Shown: in pieces, positions 8,723 through 17,618 of the stretch | Numbering within the stretch: the first letter of the stretch is position 1 | Layout of the letters: each line of letters begins with the position of its first letter | Assembly (NCBI RefSeq): GCF_025252405.1 | Contig: NZ_CP104307.1 | Location: 4,526,001 to 4,590,000 of the forward strand | Origin: Flavobacterium sp. TR2 | GTDB taxonomy: Bacteria; Bacteroidota; Bacteroidia; Flavobacteriales; Flavobacteriaceae | Length of the DNA stretch: 64,000 bases | Direction: 5' to 3' | Translations under genes and position numbers: made by a program | Notes under the pieces: generated by a model | The model's input: the letters and a program-made list of their open reading frames with translations, nothing else | Databases searched by the model: none | What the model was told of the DNA's origin: nothing

Positions 8723-10492
8723 ATGCTAAAAATCAGAAAACAATTAAGATGTGTTGTATTAGTTTTGCTCCTTTCCATTTCGGCTTACAGCAAAACTATC
8801 ATTTTTGTAAATCAAGTTGGCTTTGATCCCAAAAGTCCAAAAATTGCTATAATCGAATATTCCAGCAATCTCTTGAATTCAACTTTTGATATCATAGATG
8901 CCGAAACAGGAAAAACAGTTTTCACTTCTAAAATTGGAAAAGCAGAAACTGTTGAAGATTGGAAACTAGGCAAATATTATTACAAAGCTGATTTTTCGTC
9001 TTTCCAAAAACCGGGGAATTATCAAGTTGCATTCAAAATTGGAGATCAAACTTATAGTTCCGCACGTTTTTCAATTGAAGAAAACATATTAGCCAAAAAA
9101 ACCATTTCTTCCATTGTACATTATTACAATAAACAAAGAGCCAACACTCCCGAAGAACTTGAGGCAGACAAAAATATGCTATTGTTTGGAAGCACTAAAA
9201 AAGTAGATGTACATGGCGGATGGTGTGATGCGTCTGGCGACGTGAGCAAGTATTTTTCGCATTTAGCCTACGCTAATTTTGTATCGCCTCAGCAGACACC
9301 TTTGGTCACTTGGTCGCTTATTAATACCTCCGAAACCATTCCAAAAAAGCTTACAGAATGGAAAATAAAAGATTCTTTGGATAATGAAGCCATTTGGGGA
9401 GCCGATTATATGATGCGCTGCCTTTCTGATGAAGACTATTTTTACATGATTGTCTTTAGCTATTTTGACAAAAATCCATCAGCGAGAAGAATTGTCGGAT
9501 TAAAGGCTAATAGTGTTACAACAGATGAATATCAATCTGCTTTTCGCGAAGGCGCAGGAATGGCTATAGCATCACTTGCGAGAATTTCAAAATGGAAAAA
9601 GAGAGGCGATTTTACTTCAAAACAATATCTAGAGGGCGCCAAACGAGCCTACGCCCATCTCCTAATCAACAACACAAAATATGATGATGACGGAAAAGAA
9701 AATATTATAGATGATTATTGCGCTTTGATGGCTGCGACAGAATTGTGGATTGCAACCAATGATGATTTTTATAAAAGCGAAGCCAGAAAATGGGCTCATA
9801 AACTTGAAAACCGAATGACGGATAAAGGATGGTTTAGAAGCAATGACACGAATCGTCCGTTTTGGCACGCAGCCGATGCAGGTTTACCAATTGTAGCGCT
9901 AACTCGATATCTAAAAAAAGAATCTGACAATAAAGAAAAAGCTGCTGCAGAAAATGTCATCAAAAAGGCCTTAGAATACAATCTAGCCGTTACAAACAGT
10001 GTAGCTAATCCGTTTGGTTATGCACGACAAAGCTTTTTATTTAATGACAAAGTTCAAGACGGATTTTTTATTCCGCATGATAACGAAACTGGCTGGTGGT
10101 GGCAAGGCGAAAATGCCAGATTGGCCTCATTGGCAACTGCGGCAATAGAAGGCGGAAAAAACATTTCGTTTCAAAAAAATAACAGTACAAAAAAATCACT
10201 CGATTTGTATGCTTCTCAGCAATTATCTTGGATTTTAGGATGCAATCCGTATTCCATGTGCTTTTTGTACAAATTTGGAGAAAACAATGTGCCTTATATG
10301 CATTCCAATTACGGTCATGGATCTGAAAAAGGCGGTATTTCTAACGGAATTACCGGTAAAGACGGAAATGGAGATGGTTCTGGCATTGATTTTAAAATGG
10401 AAGATAAGGGAAACGAATGGCGCTGGACCGAACAATGGATTCCGCACTCAGCATGGTTTTTACAAGCAATAACTGCAATGGTTGAACCGTAA
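8723..10492 (+). CDS. Glycoside hydrolase family 9 endoglucanase with N-terminal Ig-like domain
   Basis: The 589-residue exported enzyme has a signal peptide of about 23 residues. Residues 28-120 form the CelD_N immunoglobulin-like domain (NQVGFDPKSPKIAIIEY at its start). The GH9 barrel follows: GGWCDASGDVSKY near residue 167 is the DAGD-equivalent site with both Asp residues, although the first reads DAS instead of DAG. ADAGLPIVALTRYL, ILGCNPYSMCF and NEWRWTEQWIPHSAWFLQA near the end hold the rest of the active site. It should cleave beta-1,4-glucan or a related glucan. It has no type IX tail. The ThuA gene lies 27 bases downstream, so the two may be cotranscribed. Confidence 0.85.
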   Translation: MLKIRKQLRCVVLVLLLSISAYSKTIIFVNQVGFDPKSPKIAIIEYSSNLLNSTFDIIDAETGKTVFTSKIGKAETVEDWKLGKYYYKADFSSFQKPGNYQVAFKIGDQTYSSARFSIEENILAKKTISSIVHYYNKQRANTPEELEADKNMLLFGSTKKVDVHGGWCDASGDVSKYFSHLAYANFVSPQQTPLVTWSLINTSETIPKKLTEWKIKDSLDNEAIWGADYMMRCLSDEDYFYMIVFSYFDKNPSARRIVGLKANSVTTDEYQSAFREGAGMAIASLARISKWKKRGDFTSKQYLEGAKRAYAHLLINNTKYDDDGKENIIDDYCALMAATELWIATNDDFYKSEARKWAHKLENRMTDKGWFRSNDTNRPFWHAADAGLPIVALTRYLKKESDNKEKAAAENVIKKALEYNLAVTNSVANPFGYARQSFLFNDKVQDGFFIPHDNETGWWWQGENARLASLATAAIEGGKNISFQKNNSTKKSLDLYASQQLSWILGCNPYSMCFLYKFGENNVPYMHSNYGHGSEKGGISNGITGKDGNGDGSGIDFKMEDKGNEWRWTEQWIPHSAWFLQAITAMVEP

Positions 10493-10519
10493 ATTAATTC
10501 GATTTACTAAATTACTTTC

Positions 10520-11293
10520 ATGAAAAACGCAATAGTATTTATTTTACTTCTTTTAAGCTGTTTCTTTCAGCAGGACTGTCAGGCTCAAAAACAAAAAAAA
10601 TCACGTTTTAAAGCTTTGGTTTTATATGAAAATGGCGGGCATCACCTTCCATTTACCAAAGCAGCAAAACCGTGGCTCAATAAACTTGCCATCGATAGCA
10701 GTTTTACAATTGACTATATCGAGAACACTAAAACAATCAATGAAGCACTTTTAAAGCAATATCAAGTTTTCATCCAATTGGATTATCCTCCTTATACCTG
10801 GAGCGAAGAATCGATGCAGGCCTTTCAGAAATACATGAACAGCGGCAAAGGCGGATGGGTTGGCTTGCATCACGCTACCCTGCTCGGTGAATTTGATGGA
10901 TTTCAAATGTGGAAATGGTTTTCTGATTTTATGGGCGGCATTAGGTTTGCGAATTACATACCAGATTTTGCGAGCGGAAAAGTAAATGTAGAAGATAAAT
11001 CACATCCAGTAACTAAAGGAGTTCCTTTTGATTTCCTGATTAAAAAAGAAGAATGGTACACGTATGATAAAAGCCCTAGGCCAAATGTTCATATTTTGGC
11101 TTCGGTTGACGAATCTACTTATCAGCCAGATTCAAAAATAAAAATGGGGGATCACCCTGTAGTATGGACAAACGATCATTTTAAATCTCGAAATGTTTAC
11201 ATCTTTATGGGACATTCGCCAGAATTATTCGAAAATGGCGCCTATACTACCCTGCTTCGAAATTCAATTTTCTGGGCAGCTGGCAAAAGATAA
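10520..11293 (+). CDS. Exported ThuA-domain protein
   Basis: The 257-residue protein carries a signal peptide with Cys residues near its end (LLLLSCFFQQDCQA); a lipoprotein is possible. The rest is one ThuA domain with a class I glutamine-amidotransferase-like fold. KALVLYENGGHHLPFTKAA opens it, GGWVGLHHAT near residue 112 is the conserved core, and HPVVWTNDHFKSRNVYIFMGH near residue 212 closes it. ThuA proteins are often tied to sugar use in Bacteroidota. Its position behind the GH9 gene supports a carbohydrate role, but the reaction is not established here. Confidence 0.82.
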   Translation: MKNAIVFILLLLSCFFQQDCQAQKQKKSRFKALVLYENGGHHLPFTKAAKPWLNKLAIDSSFTIDYIENTKTINEALLKQYQVFIQLDYPPYTWSEESMQAFQKYMNSGKGGWVGLHHATLLGEFDGFQMWKWFSDFMGGIRFANYIPDFASGKVNVEDKSHPVTKGVPFDFLIKKEEWYTYDKSPRPNVHILASVDESTYQPDSKIKMGDHPVVWTNDHFKSRNVYIFMGHSPELFENGAYTTLLRNSIFWAAGKR

Positions 11294-11354
11294 AGTCAAT
11301 ATTGGACATAATTGCTATTTTTGCCATTCATCAAAAAATAAACAAATTTAAACT

Positions 11355-11786
11355 GTGATTCAAAAAGTAAATAAAACAGAGTATCCTGAACTTATTTCGG
11401 TTTGGGAGTCTTCTGTAAAAGCAACACACGACTTCTTAAAACCCGAAGATTTTATATTTTACAAAGAACTTATCCCAAACTTTTTTGATAATGTTTCATT
11501 GCACTGCATAAAAAATGACCAACAGCAGATTATTGGTTTTATCGGAACCCATGATGGAAACTTAGAAATGCTATTTGTAACGGCAGACCAAATAGGAAAA
11601 GGAATTGGCAAAAAATTATTATTGTACGCAATTGAAGAGCTTAAGATCACGAAAGTTGATGTAAATAAAGAAAACCTAACAGCCTCAGCATTTTACAAAC
11701 ATTTTGGTTTTGAGACAAAATCAACATCTGATGTAGACGGCTGTGGAAAACCCTACCCGATTCTGCATTTAGAACTGATAAAATAG
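11355..11786 (+). CDS. GNAT acetyltransferase, YjaB-like
   Basis: The 143-residue protein is a single GNAT domain. The acetyl-CoA loop is QIGKGIGKKLLLYAI near residue 76, after the strand LEMLFVTA. The N-terminal ESSVKATHDFL and the C-terminal FYKHFGFET plus GKPYPILHLEL closely resemble E. coli YjaB. It should transfer an acetyl group to an amine, substrate unknown. The start is GTG; there is no better ATG. Its stop codon lies inside the shared terminator stem. Confidence 0.82.
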   Translation: MIQKVNKTEYPELISVWESSVKATHDFLKPEDFIFYKELIPNFFDNVSLHCIKNDQQQIIGFIGTHDGNLEMLFVTADQIGKGIGKKLLLYAIEELKITKVDVNKENLTASAFYKHFGFETKSTSDVDGCGKPYPILHLELIK

Positions 11787-11809
11787 CCGCTCAATTGAAT
11801 GGCTATTTT
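11780..11809. terminator. Bidirectional terminator overlapping two stop codons
   Basis: AAAATAGCC/GGCTATTTT (9 bp) separates two convergent genes; both stop codons fall in or beside its arms. Confidence 0.75.
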
Positions 11810-12314
11810 ATAATTTGCGTAGAATTTGATCTAGTCTTTCAGATAAACTTCCTCTGACTTTAATTACCTTCAAATCAAAATCATCAATTAATTCGACAAT
11901 ACTATCATTTACTTCATTTCTAAGATCAGGCAAATCGGAGTCTGCACATGAAAATCGGTCGGGCTCTTCAATAGGGACAAATACAAAAACATCAATTTCT
12001 TGAATTGCATTTTGAATTTTATTAAATAGTGCCGAAAAATCTAATGTATTGTCCGCTGCCATAGCGTATGCTAAAAGATCAATCGGACAGCGATCGAAAA
12101 TAGCATTTCTGCCGCTTCTCAAGATTTGCTTTAATGAATGTTCAAGCTGCATCATATAATCATCTGTAGTCGGTGTTTCAGAAAAATCAAAACCCATTTC
12201 CTGCAATTCAAAAAAAGGCTCCGGATAAAACTCATAATTAGGAAAAGATTCATGCAGTTTTTCAGCCAAAGTAGTTTTGCCAACCCTATGAGCTCCTAAT
12301 ATTGCTATTTTCAT
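11808..12314 (-). CDS. P-loop ATPase/kinase-like protein
   Basis: I place the start at the ATG giving MKIAILGAHRVGKTTLAEKL (168 residues). The open frame runs 24 codons further upstream, but that extension is hydrophobic, out of keeping with the family, and would place the P-loop too far in. GAHRVGKTT is the Walker A motif; residues around DRCPIDLLAYAMA near residue 80 resemble the LID/substrate part of NadR-like and thymidylate-kinase-like AAA proteins. Cytoplasmic, substrate unknown. Downstream of its start lies the terminator of the tRNA-Arg region. Confidence 0.7.
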   Translation of the reverse strand: MKIAILGAHRVGKTTLAEKLHESFPNYEFYPEPFFELQEMGFDFSETPTTDDYMMQLEHSLKQILRSGRNAIFDRCPIDLLAYAMAADNTLDFSALFNKIQNAIQEIDVFVFVPIEEPDRFSCADSDLPDLRNEVNDSIVELIDDFDLKVIKVRGSLSERLDQILRKL

Positions 12315-12374
12315 ATTCTGAATATTTTTTTTATCATGAACAATTAAAATAAACAAAATAGGTATAAAACAAAA

Positions 12375-12401
12375 AAGGATGATCATTTCTTGATCATCCT
12401 T
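12375..12401 (-). terminator. Probable original terminator of the tRNA cluster
   Basis: AAGGATGATCA/TGATCATCCTT is an 11-bp perfect stem. On the minus strand it is followed by a T-tract, directly downstream of the tRNA-Arg fragment. I infer it terminated the tRNA transcript before the element inserted. Confidence 0.7.
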
Positions 12402-12405
12402 AAAA

Positions 12406-12474
<69 letters not shown>

Positions 12475-12506
12475 TGAAACTATTGAGTTCTTTTATTATT
12501 CTAATC

Positions 12507-12533
12507 GTTTGTGCAAATAGTGTGCAAACAAAA
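12507..12533 (+). promoter_or_regulatory. Candidate integrase arm-binding site, left end
   Basis: GTGCAAA-TAGT-GTGCAAAC followed by AAA is two direct GTGCAAA copies 10 bases apart. A close copy in the same orientation is at 22071-22094 near the other end; 18 of the first 22 bases match. Confidence 0.45.
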
Positions 12534-12682
12534 ACCTGATTAATATTGCTTTTAATTGATGCTTCCAAGGGGGGAACACTCAATTTACTAAATCTTAAGG
12601 GGGTGTCTTATCAGGAGTACCCTGTCTTTTCCAACACAAATCATTAAAAAAAATCAAAAAAAATAATTATGAATATACAATG

Positions 12683-12740
12683 GCTCTCTTTTTAAAGAAT
12701 TCTACTCACATTGTAATTTTTAAATTCTTTAAAAAAGAGC
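12683..12740. other. Long hairpin near the left end of the element
   Basis: GCTCTCTTTTTAAAGAATT (12683-12701) and AATTCTTTAAAAAAGAGC (12723-12740) pair almost fully with one bulge around a 21-base loop. It could terminate the minus-strand genes or act in element transfer. The remaining bases between 12475 and 12846 show no gene. Confidence 0.4.
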
Positions 12741-12846
12741 ATCCATAGGGGCTTGGGGAAATGGAAGATTACCCCAACTAAACTTTCCTTGTGCGTAGGC
12801 AGGAGAAATGGCAAAATTAATCCCTGATATTAAAAAGTATTTAATT

Positions 12847-13053
12847 CTAAAACAAGCTTCTTAGACCTATGAAAATCATACTAAAAATAAAGATTGTAAT
12901 TACTACTACTGTAATGACTGACAAAAAAGTCTTTGATTCATCTTTTCCTTTGAAAAGAAAAATTAAAACAGCTATCAAAAGAGAACTCATAAAAATGACT
13001 TTTAAAAAACTGTCGGTCATAAAACTATCTTCTAAAACTTCTTTATCAACCAT
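12847..13053 (-). CDS. Small two-helix membrane protein, unknown
   Basis: The 68-residue frame encodes two hydrophobic segments, FLKVIFMSSLLIAVLIFLF (residues 16-34) and a second near residues 43-65, joined by a charged KGKDESK turn. The opposite strand also has an open frame here (12869-13120), but it is a Lys/Thr/Ile-rich product typical of an antisense shadow. Nothing identifies the function. It is the last gene on the minus strand before the left end of the element. Confidence 0.45.
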   Translation of the reverse strand: MVDKEVLEDSFMTDSFLKVIFMSSLLIAVLIFLFKGKDESKTFLSVITVVVITIFIFSMIFIGLRSLF

Positions 13054-13125
13054 ATTTCAAATTAAAAATTATACTTCTAACAAGCAAAATAAGCCTATCT
13101 ACAGACACTTTACGCATTGAAAGTG

Positions 13126-13551
13126 CTATTGCTCATTTATTCCAAATTCACTCAAATTGGAGCATTTATAAGAATTAAAAACATTTCCTTTCTCTTTTTG
13201 CCAACTTTGTAATAATGAATGCCTATCAAAAAACAAATGAGGAATTAAAACTACAATTTTGCCATTCATCTCCTTATAATTCTTGATTAAACAGAATTGT
13301 AAGCTTTTTTCTAATTCATTTGTATAATTTGATATAGAGTACATCTTAGAATATTCAGGCGGAATAATATCCCCAAAGAAATCTTTCTTCGAAACACTAT
13401 TTCCCATTTCCAAAAAAGTATAATAGACATAAGAAACATTATTATTACTTATTTTGTTCTTAGACTGAAGCCCTTTATTATTTTGATTACTAACCTGTGC
13501 ATTTATGCTAAAACAGAATAAAACAAAGATGAGTTTGGCTATTTTTTTCAT
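13126..13551 (-). CDS. Exported protein of unknown function (element cargo)
   Basis: The 141-residue protein has a signal peptide (MKKIAKLIFVLFCFSINAQ) and a mature part with two cysteines and no recognisable domain. It is followed by the small membrane protein and preceded 38 bases upstream by a lipoprotein gene in the same direction, so the three form a likely cotranscribed cargo group. Confidence 0.55.
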   Translation of the reverse strand: MKKIAKLIFVLFCFSINAQVSNQNNKGLQSKNKISNNNVSYVYYTFLEMGNSVSKKDFFGDIIPPEYSKMYSISNYTNELEKSLQFCLIKNYKEMNGKIVVLIPHLFFDRHSLLQSWQKEKGNVFNSYKCSNLSEFGINEQ

Positions 13552-13589
13552 TTCTGTGGCAAATGATTATTAAGACTATTTAATAGATT

Positions 13590-14045
13590 TTATTTAGTAT
13601 TGTTTACCCAATAAGAAGCCCCAAAGAATTTCTCAATCAAAATATCTGTCCTTGGACTAACAGTGGTAGTTTTATCTTGAACGAGCTTATTATTAACATA
13701 TATTTTAAATCTCACATTTCCTTCGCTCACAGGCTCTATATTAGTGTTAACAACTAAAAACATAGGCATTTTTGCAACTCTAGAAGTAAAACTATGAGTC
13801 CACGTTTTACTTAAATCACCTATTTTTACTCTATTATGTAAAAAATAATTTTCGGAAGAACTTTCACTTCCGTATTCAATAACTGTATAATTCCTTTTTT
13901 CTTTTAGACCTTCTGAAAAGATTACCTCATACTTTACATCAAAGGGCTGTTTAATATTTTCATTTACAACAGATTTATCATCATCTGATGAACAAGATTG
14001 GAGAACAAAAAAAAGGATTGTAATTAAAAGACTAACTTTTTTCAT
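13590..14045 (-). CDS. Predicted lipoprotein (element cargo)
   Basis: The 151-residue protein has a lipobox (LFFVLQSC) followed by SSDDDK, the acidic start common in exported flavobacterial lipoproteins. The mature part (residues 30-150) looks like one beta-sandwich domain of about 115 residues (KYEVIFSEGLKEKRNYTVIEYG; VRFKIYVNNKLVQDKTT); I do not recognise the family. It is divergent from the HTH gene at 14209. Confidence 0.6.
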   Translation of the reverse strand: MKKVSLLITILFFVLQSCSSDDDKSVVNENIKQPFDVKYEVIFSEGLKEKRNYTVIEYGSESSSENYFLHNRVKIGDLSKTWTHSFTSRVAKMPMFLVVNTNIEPVSEGNVRFKIYVNNKLVQDKTTTVSPRTDILIEKFFGASYWVNNTK

Positions 14046-14208
14046 TATTTATATTTTAGTTGATTAAGGTTATTTAAAGCTTGTTTATTCAATGGGCAAA
14101 TCAAATTCTTTAAATTCAATTTATTTACAAACTTATAAAAAAAACGGTTGAAAACAATACGACTACATCAATCACTTTATTTTAATCTCTTGAAAGTAAT
14201 TTTCCTAA

Positions 14209-14457
14209 ATGGAAAAGAAAGGTAGAAAATCAGCAATCAACGAAGAAGTTGTTCTTTTAGGAACACGTATTACTGAAATTATTAAAGAAAAAGGGTTAAA
14301 GACTAGAATTGTAGCACATGATGCTGATTTAGATGTAGAAAATCTACGAAAATACATGAAAGGGAAACAAGAAATGAAAATTACAACAATGCTCAAGATT
14401 CTTAAATCTTTAGACGTTTCTATAGAGGAGTTGTTCAATTTTATAAAAGCAAAATAA
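14209..14457 (+). CDS. Small XRE-type helix-turn-helix regulator of the element
   Basis: The 82-residue protein is almost all HTH domain: GTRITEIIKEKGLKTRIVAHD, then DLDVENLRKYMKGKQEMKI and TMLKILKSLDVSIEELFNF. This is the short Cro-like layout found in Bacteroidota mobile elements. It is the only plus-strand gene in the element. It faces the start of the lipoprotein gene on one side and the end of the defence operon on the other. It probably controls element genes, although its operator is not identified. Confidence 0.75.
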   Translation: MEKKGRKSAINEEVVLLGTRITEIIKEKGLKTRIVAHDADLDVENLRKYMKGKQEMKITTMLKILKSLDVSIEELFNFIKAK

Positions 14458-14471
14458 TTTTTTAGATTATC

Positions 14472-14627
14472 TAATTAAAAAAGTTATAAAGCTATATTAT
14501 TATATTTTGGGATCTAATTATTAAATAATTCTTGAAAAGATAAATTCTCAACTAATGAGAAGACGGCTTGTATTTCCTTTCCAAATAACAAATGCTAAGA
14601 TTTGAGATGTTATAACTTTTTTAATTA
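14472..14627. repeat. 18-bp perfect inverted repeat, 156-bp unit
   Basis: TAATTAAAAAAGTTATAA (14472-14489) and its exact complement (14610-14627) flank 120 bases with no gene. The 443-base interval 14458-14900 also holds a small hairpin AAGGAACT/AGTTCCTT (14709-14730). It could be a MITE-like remnant, a structured RNA, or a binding site. Confidence 0.6.
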
Positions 14628-14900
14628 TAAAACTTTACAGTAAAACATCAATTTTATCAATCAAACCCTTGAAATTGTCCAAAAAATAGTCGAACTTTGC
14701 TGAACACTAAGGAACTTGGTAGAGTTCCTTTACAATTAACACTTCATTTTTTTAATCAACTCTTTTCAAACACTCCCTTGAAAGAATCTCTCATACTTCT
14801 TAGTTCTATCAAGGAATAAAGAAAAGTAAATACTTTAAAAAGTATAACAAATAATTAAGGGGATAGCTATGCCCTGTTGCTAACCTTATTACAGTATTAC

Positions 14901-15932
14901 TTAAAAGTTCATTTTGTATCTTGCTGTTTCCTGATAAGCTATCGACAGTTTAGAATTCTCCATAGCAAGTATTACAGGTGCTTTAATAGATTCAATATCC
15001 AGATCTTTTTTCATAATCGTGGCATACATATTTTTCTTTGTATCAAGATCTACATGCTTAAATGTCGGATCCTCTAAAAATTCCCAGTAATTCCTAAACC
15101 AGTTATCTGCTTTCCCTTTTGCTCTTTTTATGTATCTTGTAGTAATACAAAAAATATCATTCCATGACTCGATTTCGTCAACTCTGTCATCCAAAGTACC
15201 ATAATCAAATGTAAATGTATAATCTGCTTCATTTTCTAGTTTGGCATTTATTGTAATGCCTTGATGCAATTGATCATAATACCAGAATATTTTCCTGCCT
15301 CCATTATTTAATACATCTTTATTTTCTTTGTAATCGGAATTACAATCAACACAAATTGGTGCAAGATTTTTAAAATTTACAGCTGAAAAAGGATAAATAG
15401 TATATGGTAACAAATGATCATAATCCTCTTTTTTTTCTTCTCTAGAATTTTGTGGTATTAGTCCACATACTGGGCATTTAAAAATCTCATTCTCATCAAT
15501 CTTAAATAATTTAAAATGCTCCTGCATATCTCCATAAATTCCTTTACAATGACTCCCATACAAAACTTGCTTATATAGATCGGCAAATAATTTTTTAATA
15601 TCAACTGCATTCGTTATTTCTTCATCAATCTCTGTTATCTTCAAAGGAAAAACTTCCCTTTTACAGATTCTTTCTATATCATTACTTATCCTTATCTCAT
15701 TACAAAAATTTGTCCTTTTAATTTGATCCCATTTTTTAATAATATCATAGATCGCAATCAGAGGCTCTTCTAATATTTTTTTATGATGACTAACAATATT
15801 ATTATAAAAATCGGGATCAAAAAAATTTGTTGAATAATCATCTGTTTCAAATTCAATGCGATTAAAAAAACCAATTATATTCTCGTTTAAAAAACGGTGT
15901 GAAGTCTCTATGTATTTATATGATCTAAGCAT
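14901..15932 (-). CDS. HNH endonuclease, Septu PtuB-like effector
   Basis: The 343-residue protein holds a zinc-ribbon HNH site: FKCPVCGLIP (Cys153, Cys156), DYDHLLP (Asp172, His173), and PICVDCNSDYKENK (Cys194, Cys197, Asn198). This is the CxxC-DH-CxxCN arrangement of HNH nucleases. The first 150 and last 130 residues have no motif I recognise. It is the last gene of the four-gene operon and its start is the base next to the ATPase stop. ATPase plus HNH gene pairs are the hallmark of Septu (PtuA/PtuB). I infer it is the DNA- or RNA-cutting effector, replacing the missing HsdR. Confidence 0.8.
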   Translation of the reverse strand: MLRSYKYIETSHRFLNENIIGFFNRIEFETDDYSTNFFDPDFYNNIVSHHKKILEEPLIAIYDIIKKWDQIKRTNFCNEIRISNDIERICKREVFPLKITEIDEEITNAVDIKKLFADLYKQVLYGSHCKGIYGDMQEHFKLFKIDENEIFKCPVCGLIPQNSREEKKEDYDHLLPYTIYPFSAVNFKNLAPICVDCNSDYKENKDVLNNGGRKIFWYYDQLHQGITINAKLENEADYTFTFDYGTLDDRVDEIESWNDIFCITTRYIKRAKGKADNWFRNYWEFLEDPTFKHVDLDTKKNMYATIMKKDLDIESIKAPVILAMENSKLSIAYQETARYKMNF

Positions 15933-17618
15933 CTAATTCTCTTCTTTAAATTCTTCTTCTTTTAGCAATAAATCTCTAAAAAGAAATACCTTTTCAGGAG
16001 AATCTCCCAACAATCTAGAATCCTCCTTAGCTTTCTGAATATCTTCAATTGAATCGAACTTTCTATTTTTTATTTTATTTAATTCAGACAAAGAATAATT
16101 AGGTATACTTTCTTCTTTTCTAAATATTTCTTCCAACACAATATTTACAGAAGTTCCAAAAGTATTAAAATTCATATCCCATGCATTAACTGGTTGATGA
16201 CCTTTTTTAAAGACTACCACTTTATCAGGAAAACAATCTGATATTATAAATGGAGAATGTGACGTAATTAAAATATCCCTAACAAGATTATTACTCTCTC
16301 CTCGTTCTAAGCTATCCTTTAAAACACTTATAAATTTTGACCGCCAGTCTGGATTAAAATGAGTTTCAGGCTCGTCTAACAACAATAAAGCTGTTTTGTT
16401 TTTCAACATTAAACAAATTCCCATACTGTGCAAAAATTGATGCTCGCCATCAGACAAATTTTTTACTAAAACTGGTTGATCATCATTTTTCTTTTTTATT
16501 AAAAAATCATTAAAATAAAAGACTAAATCCTTCCCTTCTGGCTTTGGCATTTTTTCAGAAACATACATACTATTAGATGTATAAATTGTTTTCTTTAAAG
16601 TTTCGTTTATGGAATGAAGATTAAGCTCTAATAATGTTTGCAAATCTTGAAATAAATCATATGGAGAATCAAAATTTTTTTGAAATGCCGTTTTTGTTTC
16701 TCTATTTACAAAATAATCTAATACTAATTCTCCATCAGCAGTTAAATATGATGAAGTTGAGCACAACTTTAATTTATCAATAATTGATAGTTCCCCTTTT
16801 TCTTTCAATTGAGATAATAGTTTTCGATTCTTTGATTTCGAACTTTCTTCCTTTCTAATTAAAAAATCTTTAATTACCAATCGAAAGCTCTGTAACTTCT
16901 CAATCTCCAATATTTCTTTTATCGGTTGTAATAAATCTAATTTTTCATCTTCAAATTCTTTTTGCATCAAAAAATTAGATAATAGTACCGCTTGACTCAT
17001 ACTATAATCTATATAAACTAAACTTGTTAATGGTTTCTTTTCATACTTTTCATCTTCAAGTAAAGATTGTTTATAATTATCACTGTGAATTAATCTTGTT
17101 TTTAAAAACGGTAAACTTAATATTTCATTCTCTCCTGATGAATAACCTATCACAATTTCTGGAAGATACTGTTTTGCAACAGCATTACTTTTAATAATCC
17201 CTTCCCTTACTGGCACTGTACTAACTCTAATAATTTCGCCATCTTCCGAAAAACGATAAAATTCAACTGGTTTATTGTCAGGCTTAATAATTTTTATTGG
17301 AATAATCGAATCGTTATCTTGTTTATAAATAAGATATTCTAATTCAAATGAAAATGGAATATTGCTTTTTTCAAACGCTTCATTAAAATCATCTGGCAGA
17401 TATTTTGAAAAAGAACATTCTAAATAAAAAAAAATTAGCGATAAAGCCTCCAGAATATTAGATTTACCGCTCCCATTAAGACCAGCAAAGCAAAAAGGAT
17501 GAAATTGATTTAATTTATCACGATCTAAAGAACTATTTTTTCTAAAAATTAATTCAAAACCTTTCGGTAAACTCCTAAATTTAGTATTTAATTTAAAACG
17601 TAATAACTTCATTATCAT
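15933..17618 (-). CDS. ABC/AAA-type ATPase, PtuA-like, restriction-associated
   Basis: The 561-residue protein has a split SMC/ABC-like ATPase. Walker A is GLNGSGKS (46-53), the signature is LSDGE (388-392), Walker B is LLLLDEPE (411-418), and the switch His is in ITSHSP (451-456). The 330 residues between the halves contain a Lys/Glu-rich stretch near 250-285. This is the AAA_21/AAA_15 layout of PtuA and OLD-like ATPases, but without a TOPRIM domain. I recall a database name 'restriction system-associated AAA family ATPase' for similar proteins (unverified). It overlaps the end of hsdS by 26 bases. A second ATG two codons in is an alternative start. Confidence 0.85.
   Translation of the reverse strand: MIMKLLRFKLNTKFRSLPKGFELIFRKNSSLDRDKLNQFHPFCFAGLNGSGKSNILEALSLIFFYLECSFSKYLPDDFNEAFEKSNIPFSFELEYLIYKQDNDSIIPIKIIKPDNKPVEFYRFSEDGEIIRVSTVPVREGIIKSNAVAKQYLPEIVIGYSSGENEILSLPFLKTRLIHSDNYKQSLLEDEKYEKKPLTSLVYIDYSMSQAVLLSNFLMQKEFEDEKLDLLQPIKEILEIEKLQSFRLVIKDFLIRKEESSKSKNRKLLSQLKEKGELSIIDKLKLCSTSSYLTADGELVLDYFVNRETKTAFQKNFDSPYDLFQDLQTLLELNLHSINETLKKTIYTSNSMYVSEKMPKPEGKDLVFYFNDFLIKKKNDDQPVLVKNLSDGEHQFLHSMGICLMLKNKTALLLLDEPETHFNPDWRSKFISVLKDSLERGESNNLVRDILITSHSPFIISDCFPDKVVVFKKGHQPVNAWDMNFNTFGTSVNIVLEEIFRKEESIPNYSLSELNKIKNRKFDSIEDIQKAKEDSRLLGDSPEKVFLFRDLLLKEEEFKEEN

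Noticed and set aside
12315..12386. Hydrophobic N-terminal extension of the P-loop protein
   Set aside because: It would push the Walker A motif from residue 8 to residue 32, against the usual layout; the ATG at 12312-12314 fits better.
12869..13120. Plus-strand frame of 83 codons inside the element
   Set aside because: It is antisense to a frame with two clear membrane helices, and its own product is a low-complexity Lys/Thr/Ile string.
15933..17618. OLD-family nuclease (Gabija-like GajA)
   Set aside because: After the ATPase Walker B and His switch only about 100 residues remain, with no TOPRIM motif; the nuclease function sits in the next gene.
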